Assembly (NCBI GenBank): GCA_934561555.1
Contig: CAKTGQ010000004.1
Coordinates: forward strand, 86,899-150,898
DNA from: an uncultured Faecalibacterium sp.
GTDB taxonomy: Bacteria; Bacillota; Clostridia; Oscillospirales; Ruminococcaceae
Direction of reading: 5' to 3'
DNA: 64,000 nt
Shown here: positions 23,076-31,714 of the stretch, one piece after another
Layout of the letters: every line of letters starts with the position of its first letter
Numbering within the stretch: the stretch's first letter is position 1
Notes under the pieces: model-generated
Seen by the model: the letters and a program-made list of their open reading frames with translations, nothing else
The model's database searches: none
Told to the model about the DNA's origin: nothing
Made by a program: the position numbers and the translations under genes

Positions 23076-23113
23076 TCACCGCCGGGCGGTTTCCGGTTCC
23101 ATCATGCAAAAGA

Positions 23114-23149
23114 AAAAGCCTGTCCGACTTGATAGTCTGGCGGGCTTTT
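23114..23149 (+). terminator. Terminator of hicAB
   Basis: AAAGCCTGTCCGAC / GTCTGGCGGGCTTT with one mismatch and a 6-base loop, ending TTTTG. Confidence 0.7.
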
Positions 23150-23274
23150 GTGCTGTCTGGGGGCTGCTCCCTGGATCCATTTGGGTCCGGGGATTTTTTT
23201 GTGCCGAACACAGGCTCCTTCCTGCGCAAAGAACGACTTTTTTCGTAAAATTTGTGCAAGATGCCGCAAAAATA

Positions 23275-23303
23275 TTGTCTTTGTAAAAAAAAAGTAGTAT
23301 AAT
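23275..23303 (+). promoter_or_regulatory. Promoter of the FtsX/ATPase operon
   Basis: TTGTCT, 17-base spacer, perfect TATAAT. It excludes the upstream in-frame ATG at 23302 as a start. Confidence 0.65.
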
Positions 23304-23337
23304 GCAGGCAACAACAACTAACAGGAGGGAAAATGGA

Positions 23338-25758
23338 ATGCGTCACTCTTTGGGAACCATCGCCTGGCGCGGGCTGAAAGGCCGCCGCCGCGATACCGCT
23401 ATGATGCTCTGCGTGTTGGCGGCAGTGTTTGCGCTGCTTACGGCGGTGCTTTGTTATCAGCAGAGCGGCAGCCGCGCCATGGAGGCGCAGCGCCAGGAGC
23501 TTTACGGTGCCTGGCAGCTTGCCCGTTACGACCTGACCGCCGCAGATGCCGATGCCTTTGTGCAGCAGACAGCCCCCGCTGCGGTGGGGCGTGCGGCGCA
23601 GTATGCGGCCCTTGTCAACGACAAGGGGCTTGCCTTTGGCGCGCTGGGCACTGTGGACGAGGGATATCTCGCCTGTGGGCAGCTGCAGCTGCTCAGCGGA
23701 CGGCTGCCCGGCACCGCCGGAGAGGCAGCGCTGACTACCTCGGTGCTGGACAGCATCGGAGCCTCCTATGAGCTGGGGCAGACCGTGACCCTGCAGGCGG
23801 TGCACGGGGACGATGCGCCGGTCCTGCTGCAATTTACCCTGTGCGGGGTGCTGCCCTCCTACGATGCCTACTGGGCGGTGGGCAGCAACCTGCCGGTGGA
23901 TGCGCTGGTCACCGCCGACAGCCTGCCCCAAAGCTGGGACAGCAAAGTGCAGCTGCTGTGCTGCTATGCTGGTGCCGTGCCGCTGGCTCCTTATATAGAC
24001 GGCAGCCAGGATCCCACCTGGGTGCGCAACACCTACGCCTATCCGGAAGCGGATCTGACCCGGAGCGGCAGCTGGGCCTTTATGGGCGGCTGTGCCCTGC
24101 TGACCCTGTGCGCGGTGCTCGTGCTGTGCACCCTGCAGCTGCGCCGCCGGGAGCAGAGCCTTGTCACCCTGCGTATGATCGGTGCCGGAAAGACCGCCCT
24201 CGTGGCGCTGTGCCTGTGGGAAGCCGTTTTTCTGCTGCTGTTCTGCCTGCCGATCGGCAGTCTGCTGGGGGTCGGCCTGTGTGCCGCCACCCTTGCCATG
24301 CAGGGGCACGGGCGCTATCTCAGCCTGCCGTGGGGACAGCTGGCGCTGGCGTGGGCTACCGGCACCGGGGCCGTGCTGCTGGGCTTTTTGCTGCCTGCCC
24401 TGCGGCAGGCCGGGCAAAAGCTGACCCATCTGCCCCAGAAAAAGGTAAGATTACAGCGCCGTGTGCGGCTGCTTACGCCGCTGCCGCTGCGGCTGGTGGT
24501 GCTCAATGCGCTGGGGCTTACGCTGGCGCTGTGCTGTGTGTTCCTGAGCACCTGGAAGCTGCTGCCCTACCGCCGCACGGCGGCTTCGGCAGCGGTGCAG
24601 GTAAGCGCCGGGCAGAACACCCTGACCGATGGCCTTGCGGAGGATCTGCTGCGCCTGCCGGACGTCCAGCAGGCCGCCATGCGCACCGATATGAACTATC
24701 TGTGCGGCCTTTCCAGCGATGCCTTTACGGCGCATGACCTGTGGGGACTGTATACCCACCAGGACAGCCTCTACACCATGTTTACCATGCAGGATGCGGA
24801 CACGGTAAACACCCTTGTCACCGCATTGCCGGATGCAGAGCTGGAAGCGCTGGCTGCGCAGTGCAGCACCCCTGTGGATCTGGACGCACTGCGCAGCGGG
24901 CAGGCCGTGCTGCTGTATGCGCCGGATTTTGTACTGGACGAAAACGGCCAGACCCAGTGGGGCACGCAGGCCGCACCCTTTGCGGGCTGCACGGCAGTGC
25001 TGGAGTACCCTACCCTGGACGGCGCACGCAGCCAAAAGCCCCTGACCATTGGCGGCGTGATCGCAAGCATTGATATGGACAGCCTGCCCTTTGCAGGCAG
25101 TGCCCCCAGCGCCTACCAGCTGTACTGCAGCCAGGCGCTGGGCCGCACCCTCTGGGCAGAAGAATACGGCACGCCCTACGGGTATACCGCCATCAACCTG
25201 AAACTGAAAGCCAACGCCAGCTACGCTACCCAGAAATCCATTGCCGGGCTGGTGACCCGCCGGGGCGGCGTACTGCGCACCAACAGCTACGAAACTGCCA
25301 GCCGGATGTATCAGGAAGGCAGCACCGGCGCGTTCTTCTGGGCAGTCGCCGGGGTGGTGGGCGCTGCACTGGCCCTGTTTTTACTGTGGAACCTGTTCGG
25401 GCTGTACTGGCAGCACCAGCGGCTGCGCATCGGTATCTTTCAGGCAGAGGGCACCTCGGCTGCCATGCTGCGGCACTGCGGCATCCGGCAGGGCGTGCTT
25501 GCGGTGCTGGGTGCGCTTTTGCTGGGCAACCTGGCCGTATGGGGCCTGTGGCGCTGGAGCTGGCACAGCCTGGTCACCCGCCAGAGCGGCCGCATCCTGA
25601 CCTTTGCGGCCCTGCCTATGGCCGTATCGGAGTATCCCTGGGCGCTGCACCTTGCAGTATGCGCAGGTTATCTGCTGTTCGTGCTGGCGCTGCAGCTGGC
25701 CCCGCTGGAGCGGCTGGCACGCAGCCAGCCCATGGACAATCTGAAAAAAGGAGTGTAA
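23338..25758 (+). CDS. ABC transporter permease, FtsX-like
   Basis: An 806-aa membrane protein. It opens MRHSLGTIAWRGLKGRRRDT, the usual cytoplasmic lead of FtsX/MacB permeases, followed by a first span, a large external domain (about residues 40-240), three spans (about 245-370), another span near 390-410, a second external domain to about 660, and three final spans. The duplicated FtsX layout matches lantibiotic/bacitracin-type exporters and lipoprotein extractors. AGGAGG lies 9 bases before the ATG at 23338. The ATPase gene starts 4 bases after the stop. Substrate unknown. Confidence 0.85.
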   Translation: MRHSLGTIAWRGLKGRRRDTAMMLCVLAAVFALLTAVLCYQQSGSRAMEAQRQELYGAWQLARYDLTAADADAFVQQTAPAAVGRAAQYAALVNDKGLAFGALGTVDEGYLACGQLQLLSGRLPGTAGEAALTTSVLDSIGASYELGQTVTLQAVHGDDAPVLLQFTLCGVLPSYDAYWAVGSNLPVDALVTADSLPQSWDSKVQLLCCYAGAVPLAPYIDGSQDPTWVRNTYAYPEADLTRSGSWAFMGGCALLTLCAVLVLCTLQLRRREQSLVTLRMIGAGKTALVALCLWEAVFLLLFCLPIGSLLGVGLCAATLAMQGHGRYLSLPWGQLALAWATGTGAVLLGFLLPALRQAGQKLTHLPQKKVRLQRRVRLLTPLPLRLVVLNALGLTLALCCVFLSTWKLLPYRRTAASAAVQVSAGQNTLTDGLAEDLLRLPDVQQAAMRTDMNYLCGLSSDAFTAHDLWGLYTHQDSLYTMFTMQDADTVNTLVTALPDAELEALAAQCSTPVDLDALRSGQAVLLYAPDFVLDENGQTQWGTQAAPFAGCTAVLEYPTLDGARSQKPLTIGGVIASIDMDSLPFAGSAPSAYQLYCSQALGRTLWAEEYGTPYGYTAINLKLKANASYATQKSIAGLVTRRGGVLRTNSYETASRMYQEGSTGAFFWAVAGVVGAALALFLLWNLFGLYWQHQRLRIGIFQAEGTSAAMLRHCGIRQGVLAVLGALLLGNLAVWGLWRWSWHSLVTRQSGRILTFAALPMAVSEYPWALHLAVCAGYLLFVLALQLAPLERLARSQPMDNLKKGV

Positions 25759-25762
25759 TACG

Positions 25763-26437
25763 ATGAGAGAGATCGTACTGGAAGGCCGGGCTTTGACCCG
25801 TACCTACGGCACCGGTGCCGGTGCCACCCACGCCCTGCGCGGGGTGGATGTGGAGATTGAGCAGGGCAGGTTTACCGCCATCATCGGGGCCAGCGGCTGC
25901 GGCAAATCTACCCTGCTACAGGCACTTGGCGGGTTGGATGCCCCCACCAGCGGCAAGGTACTGCTGGAAGGGCAGGATCTGTATGCGCTGCCGGATGCCG
26001 CACTTGCCCGGCTGCGCCGCACGCGGCTGGGGTTCGTGTTCCAGGCCTTCCACCTGCTGCCGGAGTATACGGTGCGGGACAACATCCTGCTGCCGCTGCT
26101 GCTGGACAAACGGGAGCCGGACGAGGAATACCTTGCCCTGCTTACCCGGCAGCTGGGGCTGACCGCGCTGCTGCAGCGCCAGCCCACCCAGCTTTCCGGC
26201 GGGCAGCAGCAGCGCGCCGCCATTGCCCGGGCACTGATCACCCGCCCTGCGGTCGTGCTGGCAGACGAGCCTACCGGCAACCTGGACCACCAGAACAGCG
26301 TGGAGGTATTCCGCCTGCTGCGGGAGGCAGCCGCACAGCAGCACCAGACCGTAGTGTATGTCACCCACGACCAGGGGCTTGCAGCGCAGGCAGACCGGGT
26401 GCTGCGGATGCAGGATGGCCGGATCGAAGAAGCATAA
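25763..26437 (+). CDS. ABC transporter ATP-binding protein (LolD/MacB-type)
   Basis: A 224-aa nucleotide-binding subunit with Walker A GASGCGKST, Q-loop FVFQAFHLLPEYTV, signature LSGGQQQRAAIARAL, Walker B VVLADEPTGNLD and the switch His in YVTHDQ. The FQ-x-F-x-LLPE-x-TV pattern is typical of ATPases that pair with FtsX permeases. It immediately follows the permease and completes the transporter. Confidence 0.93.
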   Translation: MREIVLEGRALTRTYGTGAGATHALRGVDVEIEQGRFTAIIGASGCGKSTLLQALGGLDAPTSGKVLLEGQDLYALPDAALARLRRTRLGFVFQAFHLLPEYTVRDNILLPLLLDKREPDEEYLALLTRQLGLTALLQRQPTQLSGGQQQRAAIARALITRPAVVLADEPTGNLDHQNSVEVFRLLREAAAQQHQTVVYVTHDQGLAAQADRVLRMQDGRIEEA

Positions 26438-26466
26438 AACCTGCACTTTTTTCTCTGTCCGGGTGT

Positions 26467-26494
26467 TTGCGAATGGCGGATCTTGTTGTATAAT
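26467..26494 (+). promoter_or_regulatory. Promoter of the sugar isomerase gene
   Basis: TTGCGA, 16-base spacer, perfect TATAAT. Confidence 0.6.
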
Positions 26495-26532
26495 AGAGAA
26501 AACACGCCCCGGAACAAAAGGAGGAACCTACC

Positions 26533-27381
26533 ATGATCCAATTTGGCCTGCGTCTGCACGACGCGGAAAAGCTGCCCATTGAGCAGGTGCTGCCGCTGGT
26601 GCGCCAGAAGGGATTTTCCTGCGTGCATCTGGCACTGAGCAAATCTCTGAAGGAGGTGCCCAACACCCCCTCTGCCCTCACCCCCGGCTACGCGGCCTAT
26701 CTGCGCCGCCTGTTCGACAAAAACGAGCTGGACATTGCGGTGCTGGGCAACTACCTGAATCTGGCACACCCGGATGCAGATGCCCTGCACGCCATTCAGG
26801 AAAAGTACTATGCGCATATCCGCTTTGCAAGCCTGCTGGGCTGCGGCATGGTGGGTACCGAGACCGGTGCACCCAACGCGGAGTACAAGTTCTGCCCGGA
26901 GTGCCGCAGCGATGCTGCCCTTGCCACCTTTATCAAGAACTTCAAGCCGGTGGTGCGCTGCGCCGAGCAATACGGCGTGACCATTGCCATTGAGCCGGTG
27001 GTCAAGCATATCGTGTATGACGCCCGCCGCGCCCGCACCGTGCTGGACGAGATCGGCAGCCCCAATCTGCAAATTCTGCTGGACCCGGTGAACCTTTTGA
27101 ACATGGAAAACGTAGACCGGCGGGAGGAAGTGTTCGCCGAAGCCATCGAGCTGCTGGGCAAGGATGTGGCCATGATCCACTTCAAGGACTTTTTGCGACA
27201 GGATGCCGGCGGGCAGCTGGCTGCCACCGGTGCCGGGCAGGGCGGCATGGGCGACTACCGCACCATTCTGCGGTTCGCCAAGGAGCAGAAGCCCTATGTG
27301 TTCGCTACCTTGGAGAACACCACCCCGGAAAACGCCGTCCAGTGCCTGCAATATCTGCAAAAACAGTACGACGAGTGCTGA
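26533..27381 (+). CDS. Sugar phosphate isomerase/epimerase-like TIM-barrel protein
   Basis: A 282-aa xylose-isomerase-like barrel. Metal-ligand strands are visible: ITVAIEPVV-like TIAIEPVVKHIVYD (Glu), LQILLDPVNLLNME (Asp), VAMIHFKDF (His), and YVFATLENTTPE (Glu), with ALSKSLKEVPNTPSALTPGY near the N-terminus. Members isomerise or epimerise sugars, inositols or hydroxypyruvate. Monocistronic with its own promoter and terminator, so context gives no substrate. Confidence 0.82.
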   Translation: MIQFGLRLHDAEKLPIEQVLPLVRQKGFSCVHLALSKSLKEVPNTPSALTPGYAAYLRRLFDKNELDIAVLGNYLNLAHPDADALHAIQEKYYAHIRFASLLGCGMVGTETGAPNAEYKFCPECRSDAALATFIKNFKPVVRCAEQYGVTIAIEPVVKHIVYDARRARTVLDEIGSPNLQILLDPVNLLNMENVDRREEVFAEAIELLGKDVAMIHFKDFLRQDAGGQLAATGAGQGGMGDYRTILRFAKEQKPYVFATLENTTPENAVQCLQYLQKQYDEC

Positions 27382-27440
27382 CAACAACCTGAACCGCTCG
27401 CTGCTATCCGCAGCAGCCTGTGGTTTCATAGTATGAAAAA

Positions 27441-27482
27441 AGTCTGAACCGGTGGCTGATGCCCCAGTTCAGACTTTTTTGT
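27441..27482 (+). terminator. Terminator of the sugar isomerase gene
   Basis: AGTCTGAAC / GTTCAGACT, 17-base loop, then TTTTTT. Confidence 0.8.
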
Positions 27483-27515
27483 TATTCTATGCTTTTATTT
27501 GCCAGCGGCAAAGGC

Positions 27516-27667
27516 TTACGCCTTCACAGCCTGAAAGCTGATCTGCTCAATGGCCTCGTTGAGGACGATGGTGCCGATAATGTCAAAAGGTCGTTAGACT
27601 CTTTCCAAGCCGTCCACACTCAGCACAACGCCGGTGATGTAGGATGCCTTCTCCGAGGCATCGAGAA
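27516..27667 (-). pseudogene. Remnant of a short-chain dehydrogenase and an unidentified tail
   Basis: On the minus strand the frame ending at 27594 reads LDASEKASYITGVVLSVDG followed by LERV and a stop. This is the C-terminal end of a short-chain dehydrogenase/reductase (usual form: S-D-x-A-S-Y-I-T-G-x-x-L-x-V-D-G-G). Upstream is blocked by a stop after a few codons. The next 78 bases in the same frame, to a stop at 27516, read RPFDIIGTIVLNEAIEQ then ISFQAVKA, which looks coding but is not recognised. Both appear to be leftovers of deleted genes. Confidence 0.5.
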
Positions 27668-27674
27668 TTGTTCG

Positions 27675-28193
27675 TCAATTTTCGGAAGCTGACGGCAGGG
27701 TGTTCCCGTATGAGATGTCCAGCCGCATCTGGTACCACACCACGCCGCCGTGGGTGGAGCCGGAAACGCCCTCGTTCACAAAACCGAACTTTGCGTAGTA
27801 GTGCAAAAGTTTCTCCTTGCAGGTCAGCACAAGCCCCTTTCGCCCCTGCGCACGGGCATCCGCAATGGCTCTTTGCAGCAGCAGCCCGGCATAGCCCCGG
27901 CGGCGGCAGCGCGGGAGGGTGTTCACCCCAAAGATCATCTGCCATACGCCGTTTTCATCATGCAGGGCGGCATCTGCGTACATCTCATCGGTCAGGTCGG
28001 GCGTGTCGGTGCAAAAGCCGTCCACAAAGGCCACCAGTTCCCCCTGCTCAAACAGCAGCCAGAAATGCTCCGCATAGTGTGCCAGCCGCCCGGCAAATTC
28101 TTCTGCCGTGGCAGCCTCCGCTGCCGGAAAACAGGCCGCCTCCACGGCGGCAATGGCGGGCAGGTCATCCAGTGTTGCATTGCGTATCTCCAT
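27675..28193 (-). CDS. GNAT-family N-acetyltransferase
   Basis: A 172-aa acetyltransferase starting MEIRNATLDDLPAIAAVEAA. The acetyl-CoA-binding motif A is GVNTLPRCRRRGYAGLLLQR (R-x-x-G-x-A), followed by LVLTCKEKLLHYYAKFGFVN, the usual motif B. The frame is open to 28358 across the recG promoter, so the ATG at 28193 is taken. Substrate unknown. Divergent from recG. Confidence 0.88.
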   Translation of the reverse strand: MEIRNATLDDLPAIAAVEAACFPAAEAATAEEFAGRLAHYAEHFWLLFEQGELVAFVDGFCTDTPDLTDEMYADAALHDENGVWQMIFGVNTLPRCRRRGYAGLLLQRAIADARAQGRKGLVLTCKEKLLHYYAKFGFVNEGVSGSTHGGVVWYQMRLDISYGNTLPSASEN

Positions 28194-28257
28194 GGTATCT
28201 CTCCTCTCTTTCTCTGTGCTACCAGTGTACCACAGCTGCCGCGCAAAGGCAAAGTAT

Positions 28258-28286
28258 TTGCATCCGTTCCCCGTCCGTGTTACAAT
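28258..28286 (+). promoter_or_regulatory. Promoter of recG
   Basis: TTGCAT, 17-base spacer, TACAAT, 34 bases before the start codon. Confidence 0.6.
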
Positions 28287-28320
28287 GGCTATACTACACT
28301 TGGAAGGGAGTTGAAACGCC

Positions 28321-30381
28321 ATGCCCACCGAAAACCGCACTACCTTAACGCCGGACACCCCGGTACGCTACCTGAAAGGGGTGGGACCCAAGACCGCAGA
28401 GCGGTTCGAGAAGCTGGGCATCGTGACGCTGGCAGACCTGCTGTGCCACTATCCCCGGCGGTACATCGACTTTTCCAAACCCTACTCCATCGCGGAAGCC
28501 CCCGCCGACACCGAATGCGTGGTAAAGGCCGAAGTGTTTGCAAAGCCCGGTGGGCGCATTCTGCCGGGCGGGCGGCGGATGGAGCGCATCACTGCCGGGG
28601 ACGATGTGGCCAGTCTGGAGATCACATGGTTCAACAACCCCTACGCCACCCAAAAATTGCAGCTGGGGCAGGAATACTATTTTCAGGGCATCGTCACCGG
28701 CGGGATGCTGCGCCGCCAGATGGTCAACCCGCAGGTGCGCACCGCTGAACAGATCCAGGCCGCGCCCTTTGAAGCCGTTTACCCCCAGACCGAGGGACTA
28801 CCCAGCAGCGCCATCTCCCGCTGCATCCGGCAGCTTTTGCCCCATGCGGAGCTGCTGCCCGACCCGCTGCCGCCGGAGATGCTGCAAAAATACCGTCTGC
28901 TGCCCAAGGCCGAGGCGGTACGCGCCATCCACTGCCCTGCCACCGAGGAACAGGCTGCAGCGGCGCGGCGGCGGCTCATTTACGAAGAACTGCTGGTACT
29001 GCAATTGGGCATCGGACGGATGCGCAGCCGGGGCGCTGCGGCCACCGGCGCGCCCATGCGCCGCGCCGACCCTGCCCCTTTCTGGCAGAGCCTGCCCTTT
29101 GCCCCCACCGGGGCGCAGCGCCGCGCGGTGGAGGAAATTTTAAACGATATGGCGGGCGAGACCGCCATGAACCGCCTGTTGCAGGGCGATGTTGGCAGCG
29201 GCAAAACGCTGGTGGCAGCTGCCGCCATCTGGGCGTGCATCCGGGCGGGATATCAGGCCGCGCTGCTGGCACCTACCGAAATTCTGGCCGCGCAGCACGC
29301 CGAGGGGCTCAACCGGCTGCTTGCCCCCTTCGGGATGCGGGTCGCCCTGCTGACCGGCGGCATGAAGGCTGCCGCCCGCCGCACCACGCTGGCCGCCATC
29401 CGCAATGACGAAGCCGACCTTGTGGTGGGCACCCACGCCCTGATGAGCGAAGGGGTGGAGTTTGCCCGGCTGGGTCTGGCGGTCATTGACGAACAGCACC
29501 GCTTTGGGGTGCGTCAGCGCGGTGCACTGGCGGAAAAAGCCGCAAACCCGCACCTGCTGGTCATGAGCGCCACCCCCATCCCCCGCACGCTGGGGCTTTT
29601 GATCTACGGCGACTTGGACATTTCCATTCTGGACGAGCTGCCCCCCGGGCGCACCCCGGTCAAGACCCGCTGCATCACCGGCAAGCGGCGGCAGGACCTG
29701 TACCGCTTTCTGGACAGCGAGATCGACAAAGGGCGGCAGGTGTATCTGGTCTGCCCCGCCATCGAGGATGTGCCGGACGGCGGGCTGAACGCCGTCAAGA
29801 CCTACTACGAGGACATTGCCAAGGCACTGCTGCCTGACCGCCGGGTGGGGCTGATGCACGGCAAGCTGAAACCCAAGGAAAAAGCCGCCGTCATGGAGGA
29901 TTTCAAGGCCGGACGGCTGGACGCACTGGTGTCCACCACCGTCATTGAGGTGGGCGTGGACGTGCCCAACGCCAGCGTGATGGTGATCGAAAACGCCGAG
30001 CGCTACGGTCTGAGCGCCCTGCACCAGCTGCGCGGCCGTGTGGGACGCGGTGCCGCCGAGAGCTGGTGCTTCCTTGTCAGCGACAACACCAGCGAGGCCG
30101 TACAGAAGCGACTGAAATTTCTCTGCTCCACCACCGACGGCTTTGCCGTGGCGCAGTACGACCTGGAGACCCGCGGCCCCGGCGACTTTTTCGGCAGCCG
30201 TCAGCACGGTCTGCCCACCTTACAGATCGCCGATTTGATGAACGATACCCGCACCCTACACGCCGCCCAGAGCGAAGCCGCTGCATTGCTTGCCGCCGAC
30301 CCGCTGCTGGAAAGCCCTGCGCACGCTTTGCTGGCTGCGCAGGTGCAGCAGATGTTCGACAAGGCCGGGCCGATGAACTGA
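28321..30381 (+). CDS. recG: ATP-dependent DNA helicase RecG
   Basis: A 686-aa branch-migration helicase. The N-terminal wedge domain begins with LKGVGPKTAERFEKLGI (helix-hairpin-helix-like) and an OB fold (VVKAEVFAKPGG). Helicase motifs: I GDVGSGKT (about 289-296), Ia LAPTEILAAQHAEGL, II IDEQHRFGVRQR (about 389-400), III VMSATPIPRTL, IV-V VSTTVIEVGVDVPNASVMVI, VI QLRGRVGRG, and the RecG-specific LETRGPGDFFGSRQHGLP. Full length. It remodels stalled forks and Holliday junctions. Repeat copy B follows directly. Confidence 0.97.
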   Translation: MPTENRTTLTPDTPVRYLKGVGPKTAERFEKLGIVTLADLLCHYPRRYIDFSKPYSIAEAPADTECVVKAEVFAKPGGRILPGGRRMERITAGDDVASLEITWFNNPYATQKLQLGQEYYFQGIVTGGMLRRQMVNPQVRTAEQIQAAPFEAVYPQTEGLPSSAISRCIRQLLPHAELLPDPLPPEMLQKYRLLPKAEAVRAIHCPATEEQAAAARRRLIYEELLVLQLGIGRMRSRGAAATGAPMRRADPAPFWQSLPFAPTGAQRRAVEEILNDMAGETAMNRLLQGDVGSGKTLVAAAAIWACIRAGYQAALLAPTEILAAQHAEGLNRLLAPFGMRVALLTGGMKAAARRTTLAAIRNDEADLVVGTHALMSEGVEFARLGLAVIDEQHRFGVRQRGALAEKAANPHLLVMSATPIPRTLGLLIYGDLDISILDELPPGRTPVKTRCITGKRRQDLYRFLDSEIDKGRQVYLVCPAIEDVPDGGLNAVKTYYEDIAKALLPDRRVGLMHGKLKPKEKAAVMEDFKAGRLDALVSTTVIEVGVDVPNASVMVIENAERYGLSALHQLRGRVGRGAAESWCFLVSDNTSEAVQKRLKFLCSTTDGFAVAQYDLETRGPGDFFGSRQHGLPTLQIADLMNDTRTLHAAQSEAAALLAADPLLESPAHALLAAQVQQMFDKAGPMN

Positions 30382-30389
30382 GGACGATT

Positions 30390-30498
30390 TTAAGTGCGCT
30401 CCGCTTTGCTTTGCGCAACTTCAGCGGAAAAAATATTTTTTTAGTTCGCGTATATCGCGGCCTGCGGGCCGCGATATACGCTTTTTTCACAGGAGGGG
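30390..30498 (+). repeat. Dispersed hairpin repeat, copy B
   Basis: Starts 9 bases after the recG stop. Hairpin AAGTGCGC/GCGCAACTT, then AGCGGAAA, AT-rich spacer, a perfect 15-bp stem with UGCG loop (30448-30481), then TTTTTTCACAGGAGGGG. Stem sequence differs fully from copies A and C; loop and flanks agree. Confidence 0.65.
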
Positions 30499-30539
30499 TC
30501 GTGCCGGTAAACGGCATCTGTTGCTGCGACTTCACGCAT

Positions 30540-30577
30540 AAAAAAGCGGGTCAGAAGCGCTCAGGCTTCCGACCCAC
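30540..30577 (-). terminator. Terminator of the acyltransferase operon
   Basis: Minus-strand GGGTCGGAAGC / GCTTCTGACCC, 6-base loop, GC then TTTTTT. Confidence 0.8.
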
Positions 30578-30586
30578 GATAGGATA

Positions 30587-31699
30587 TTATTCTTCTTTGC
30601 TCCCGACGATCCTTTGCAGGATGCGGGTTGCAAAAACATCCACCTTTTCTTCCAGTACGGGCAGGCGCAGCAGGCGGTAGAGCCGCTGATACACGGCATC
30701 CACCGCGTAGCCCGCCACGGCGATCAGCAGCACCGCACCGGTCAGGTAAGCCAGCGAGGGCAGCAGTGCCCCGCCGAACCGGGGCAGGTCGACCAGCTGC
30801 CACAGCAGCACCCGGGTAAAATCGCTGTCGTGCAGCAGGTACACCCCGAAGGACAGCGGTGCCAGCCGGAACACCCAGCGCCGCCAGTAGTCTGAGCGGA
30901 TGCGGATATTCTGGAACAGCAGAAACATTGCTGCCGAGGCAATGACCGTAGCCAGTGCCTGATAGCCGTTGACAGTATTCACAAAGCCGTTCAGGTGCAG
31001 GGTGTTTTCCACCCGCAGCGCCAGCATCCGGTTGAAAAGTCCCGCCGCCGAAGCCGCCAGATACGCCAGAATGCACAGCCCACTGGGCACGCTCACCCGG
31101 TATTTGCGGAAATAAGCCGCAATAAAATACAGAGTGTAAAACCAGATAAAGCTGTATCCGTTATTCACAAAGGTCGCATCCGTTGCCCAGTAGAACAGCG
31201 TGCCCCACACGCTTTGCAGCAGCAGTGCCACCACCAGCAGCGTTTTGTACTGCCGCCTGTCAAGGCTTTGCACCACCGTGTTCAGCGCCGGCACCGAAAG
31301 GTACATCAGAAAATAGGCCGAGGCGAACCAGTAGCCGTTGGAGGTAAGGGGCAAAAGCGCCCGGAGCAACGCAACAGTCGAAAGCGACACTGCCCCCGCC
31401 TTGACCGCAACGCAGAAGGTGAGCATGGAATAAAACCACACCTGTGCCCCGATGCGGAACAGCCGCCCGGCGCGGACAGGCCCTTTGCGCTCCGACAGGT
31501 AATAGCCGGAAAGCATTACAAAGCAGTTGGTGGATACACGCGCCAGAATAAACAGCAGCCAGTAGATCCAGAATGCCGCCGACCCCTGCGGTGCCGCACT
31601 GCCCAGCCCGCCGTGTCCGATGCCGTGCATCAGCACAATCATTACCATACTGATGATGCGCATCATCTCAAAACCGCTATGCCGTTTTTGTTCTTCCAT
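30587..31699 (-). CDS. Acyltransferase family 3 membrane protein (OafA/NolL-like)
   Basis: A 370-aa protein with about ten membrane spans. It opens GFEMMRIISMVMIVLMHGIG, where the helix-one Arg and HG correspond to the conserved motif of acyltransferase-3 proteins, and has NCFVMLSGYYLSERKG and FGVYLLHDS later, as in O-acetyltransferases that modify surface polysaccharides. Third gene of a minus-strand operon after a glycosyltransferase-like gene (15-base gap) and a phosphoesterase, so envelope glycan modification is likely. Confidence 0.85.
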   Translation of the reverse strand: MEEQKRHSGFEMMRIISMVMIVLMHGIGHGGLGSAAPQGSAAFWIYWLLFILARVSTNCFVMLSGYYLSERKGPVRAGRLFRIGAQVWFYSMLTFCVAVKAGAVSLSTVALLRALLPLTSNGYWFASAYFLMYLSVPALNTVVQSLDRRQYKTLLVVALLLQSVWGTLFYWATDATFVNNGYSFIWFYTLYFIAAYFRKYRVSVPSGLCILAYLAASAAGLFNRMLALRVENTLHLNGFVNTVNGYQALATVIASAAMFLLFQNIRIRSDYWRRWVFRLAPLSFGVYLLHDSDFTRVLLWQLVDLPRFGGALLPSLAYLTGAVLLIAVAGYAVDAVYQRLYRLLRLPVLEEKVDVFATRILQRIVGSKEE

Positions 31700-31714
31700 A
31701 CCCCGTTTTCCCCC

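Noticed and set aside
23302..23337. Upstream ATG (23302) as start of the FtsX permease
   Set aside because: It overlaps the -10 box; AGGAGG directs the ATG at 23338.
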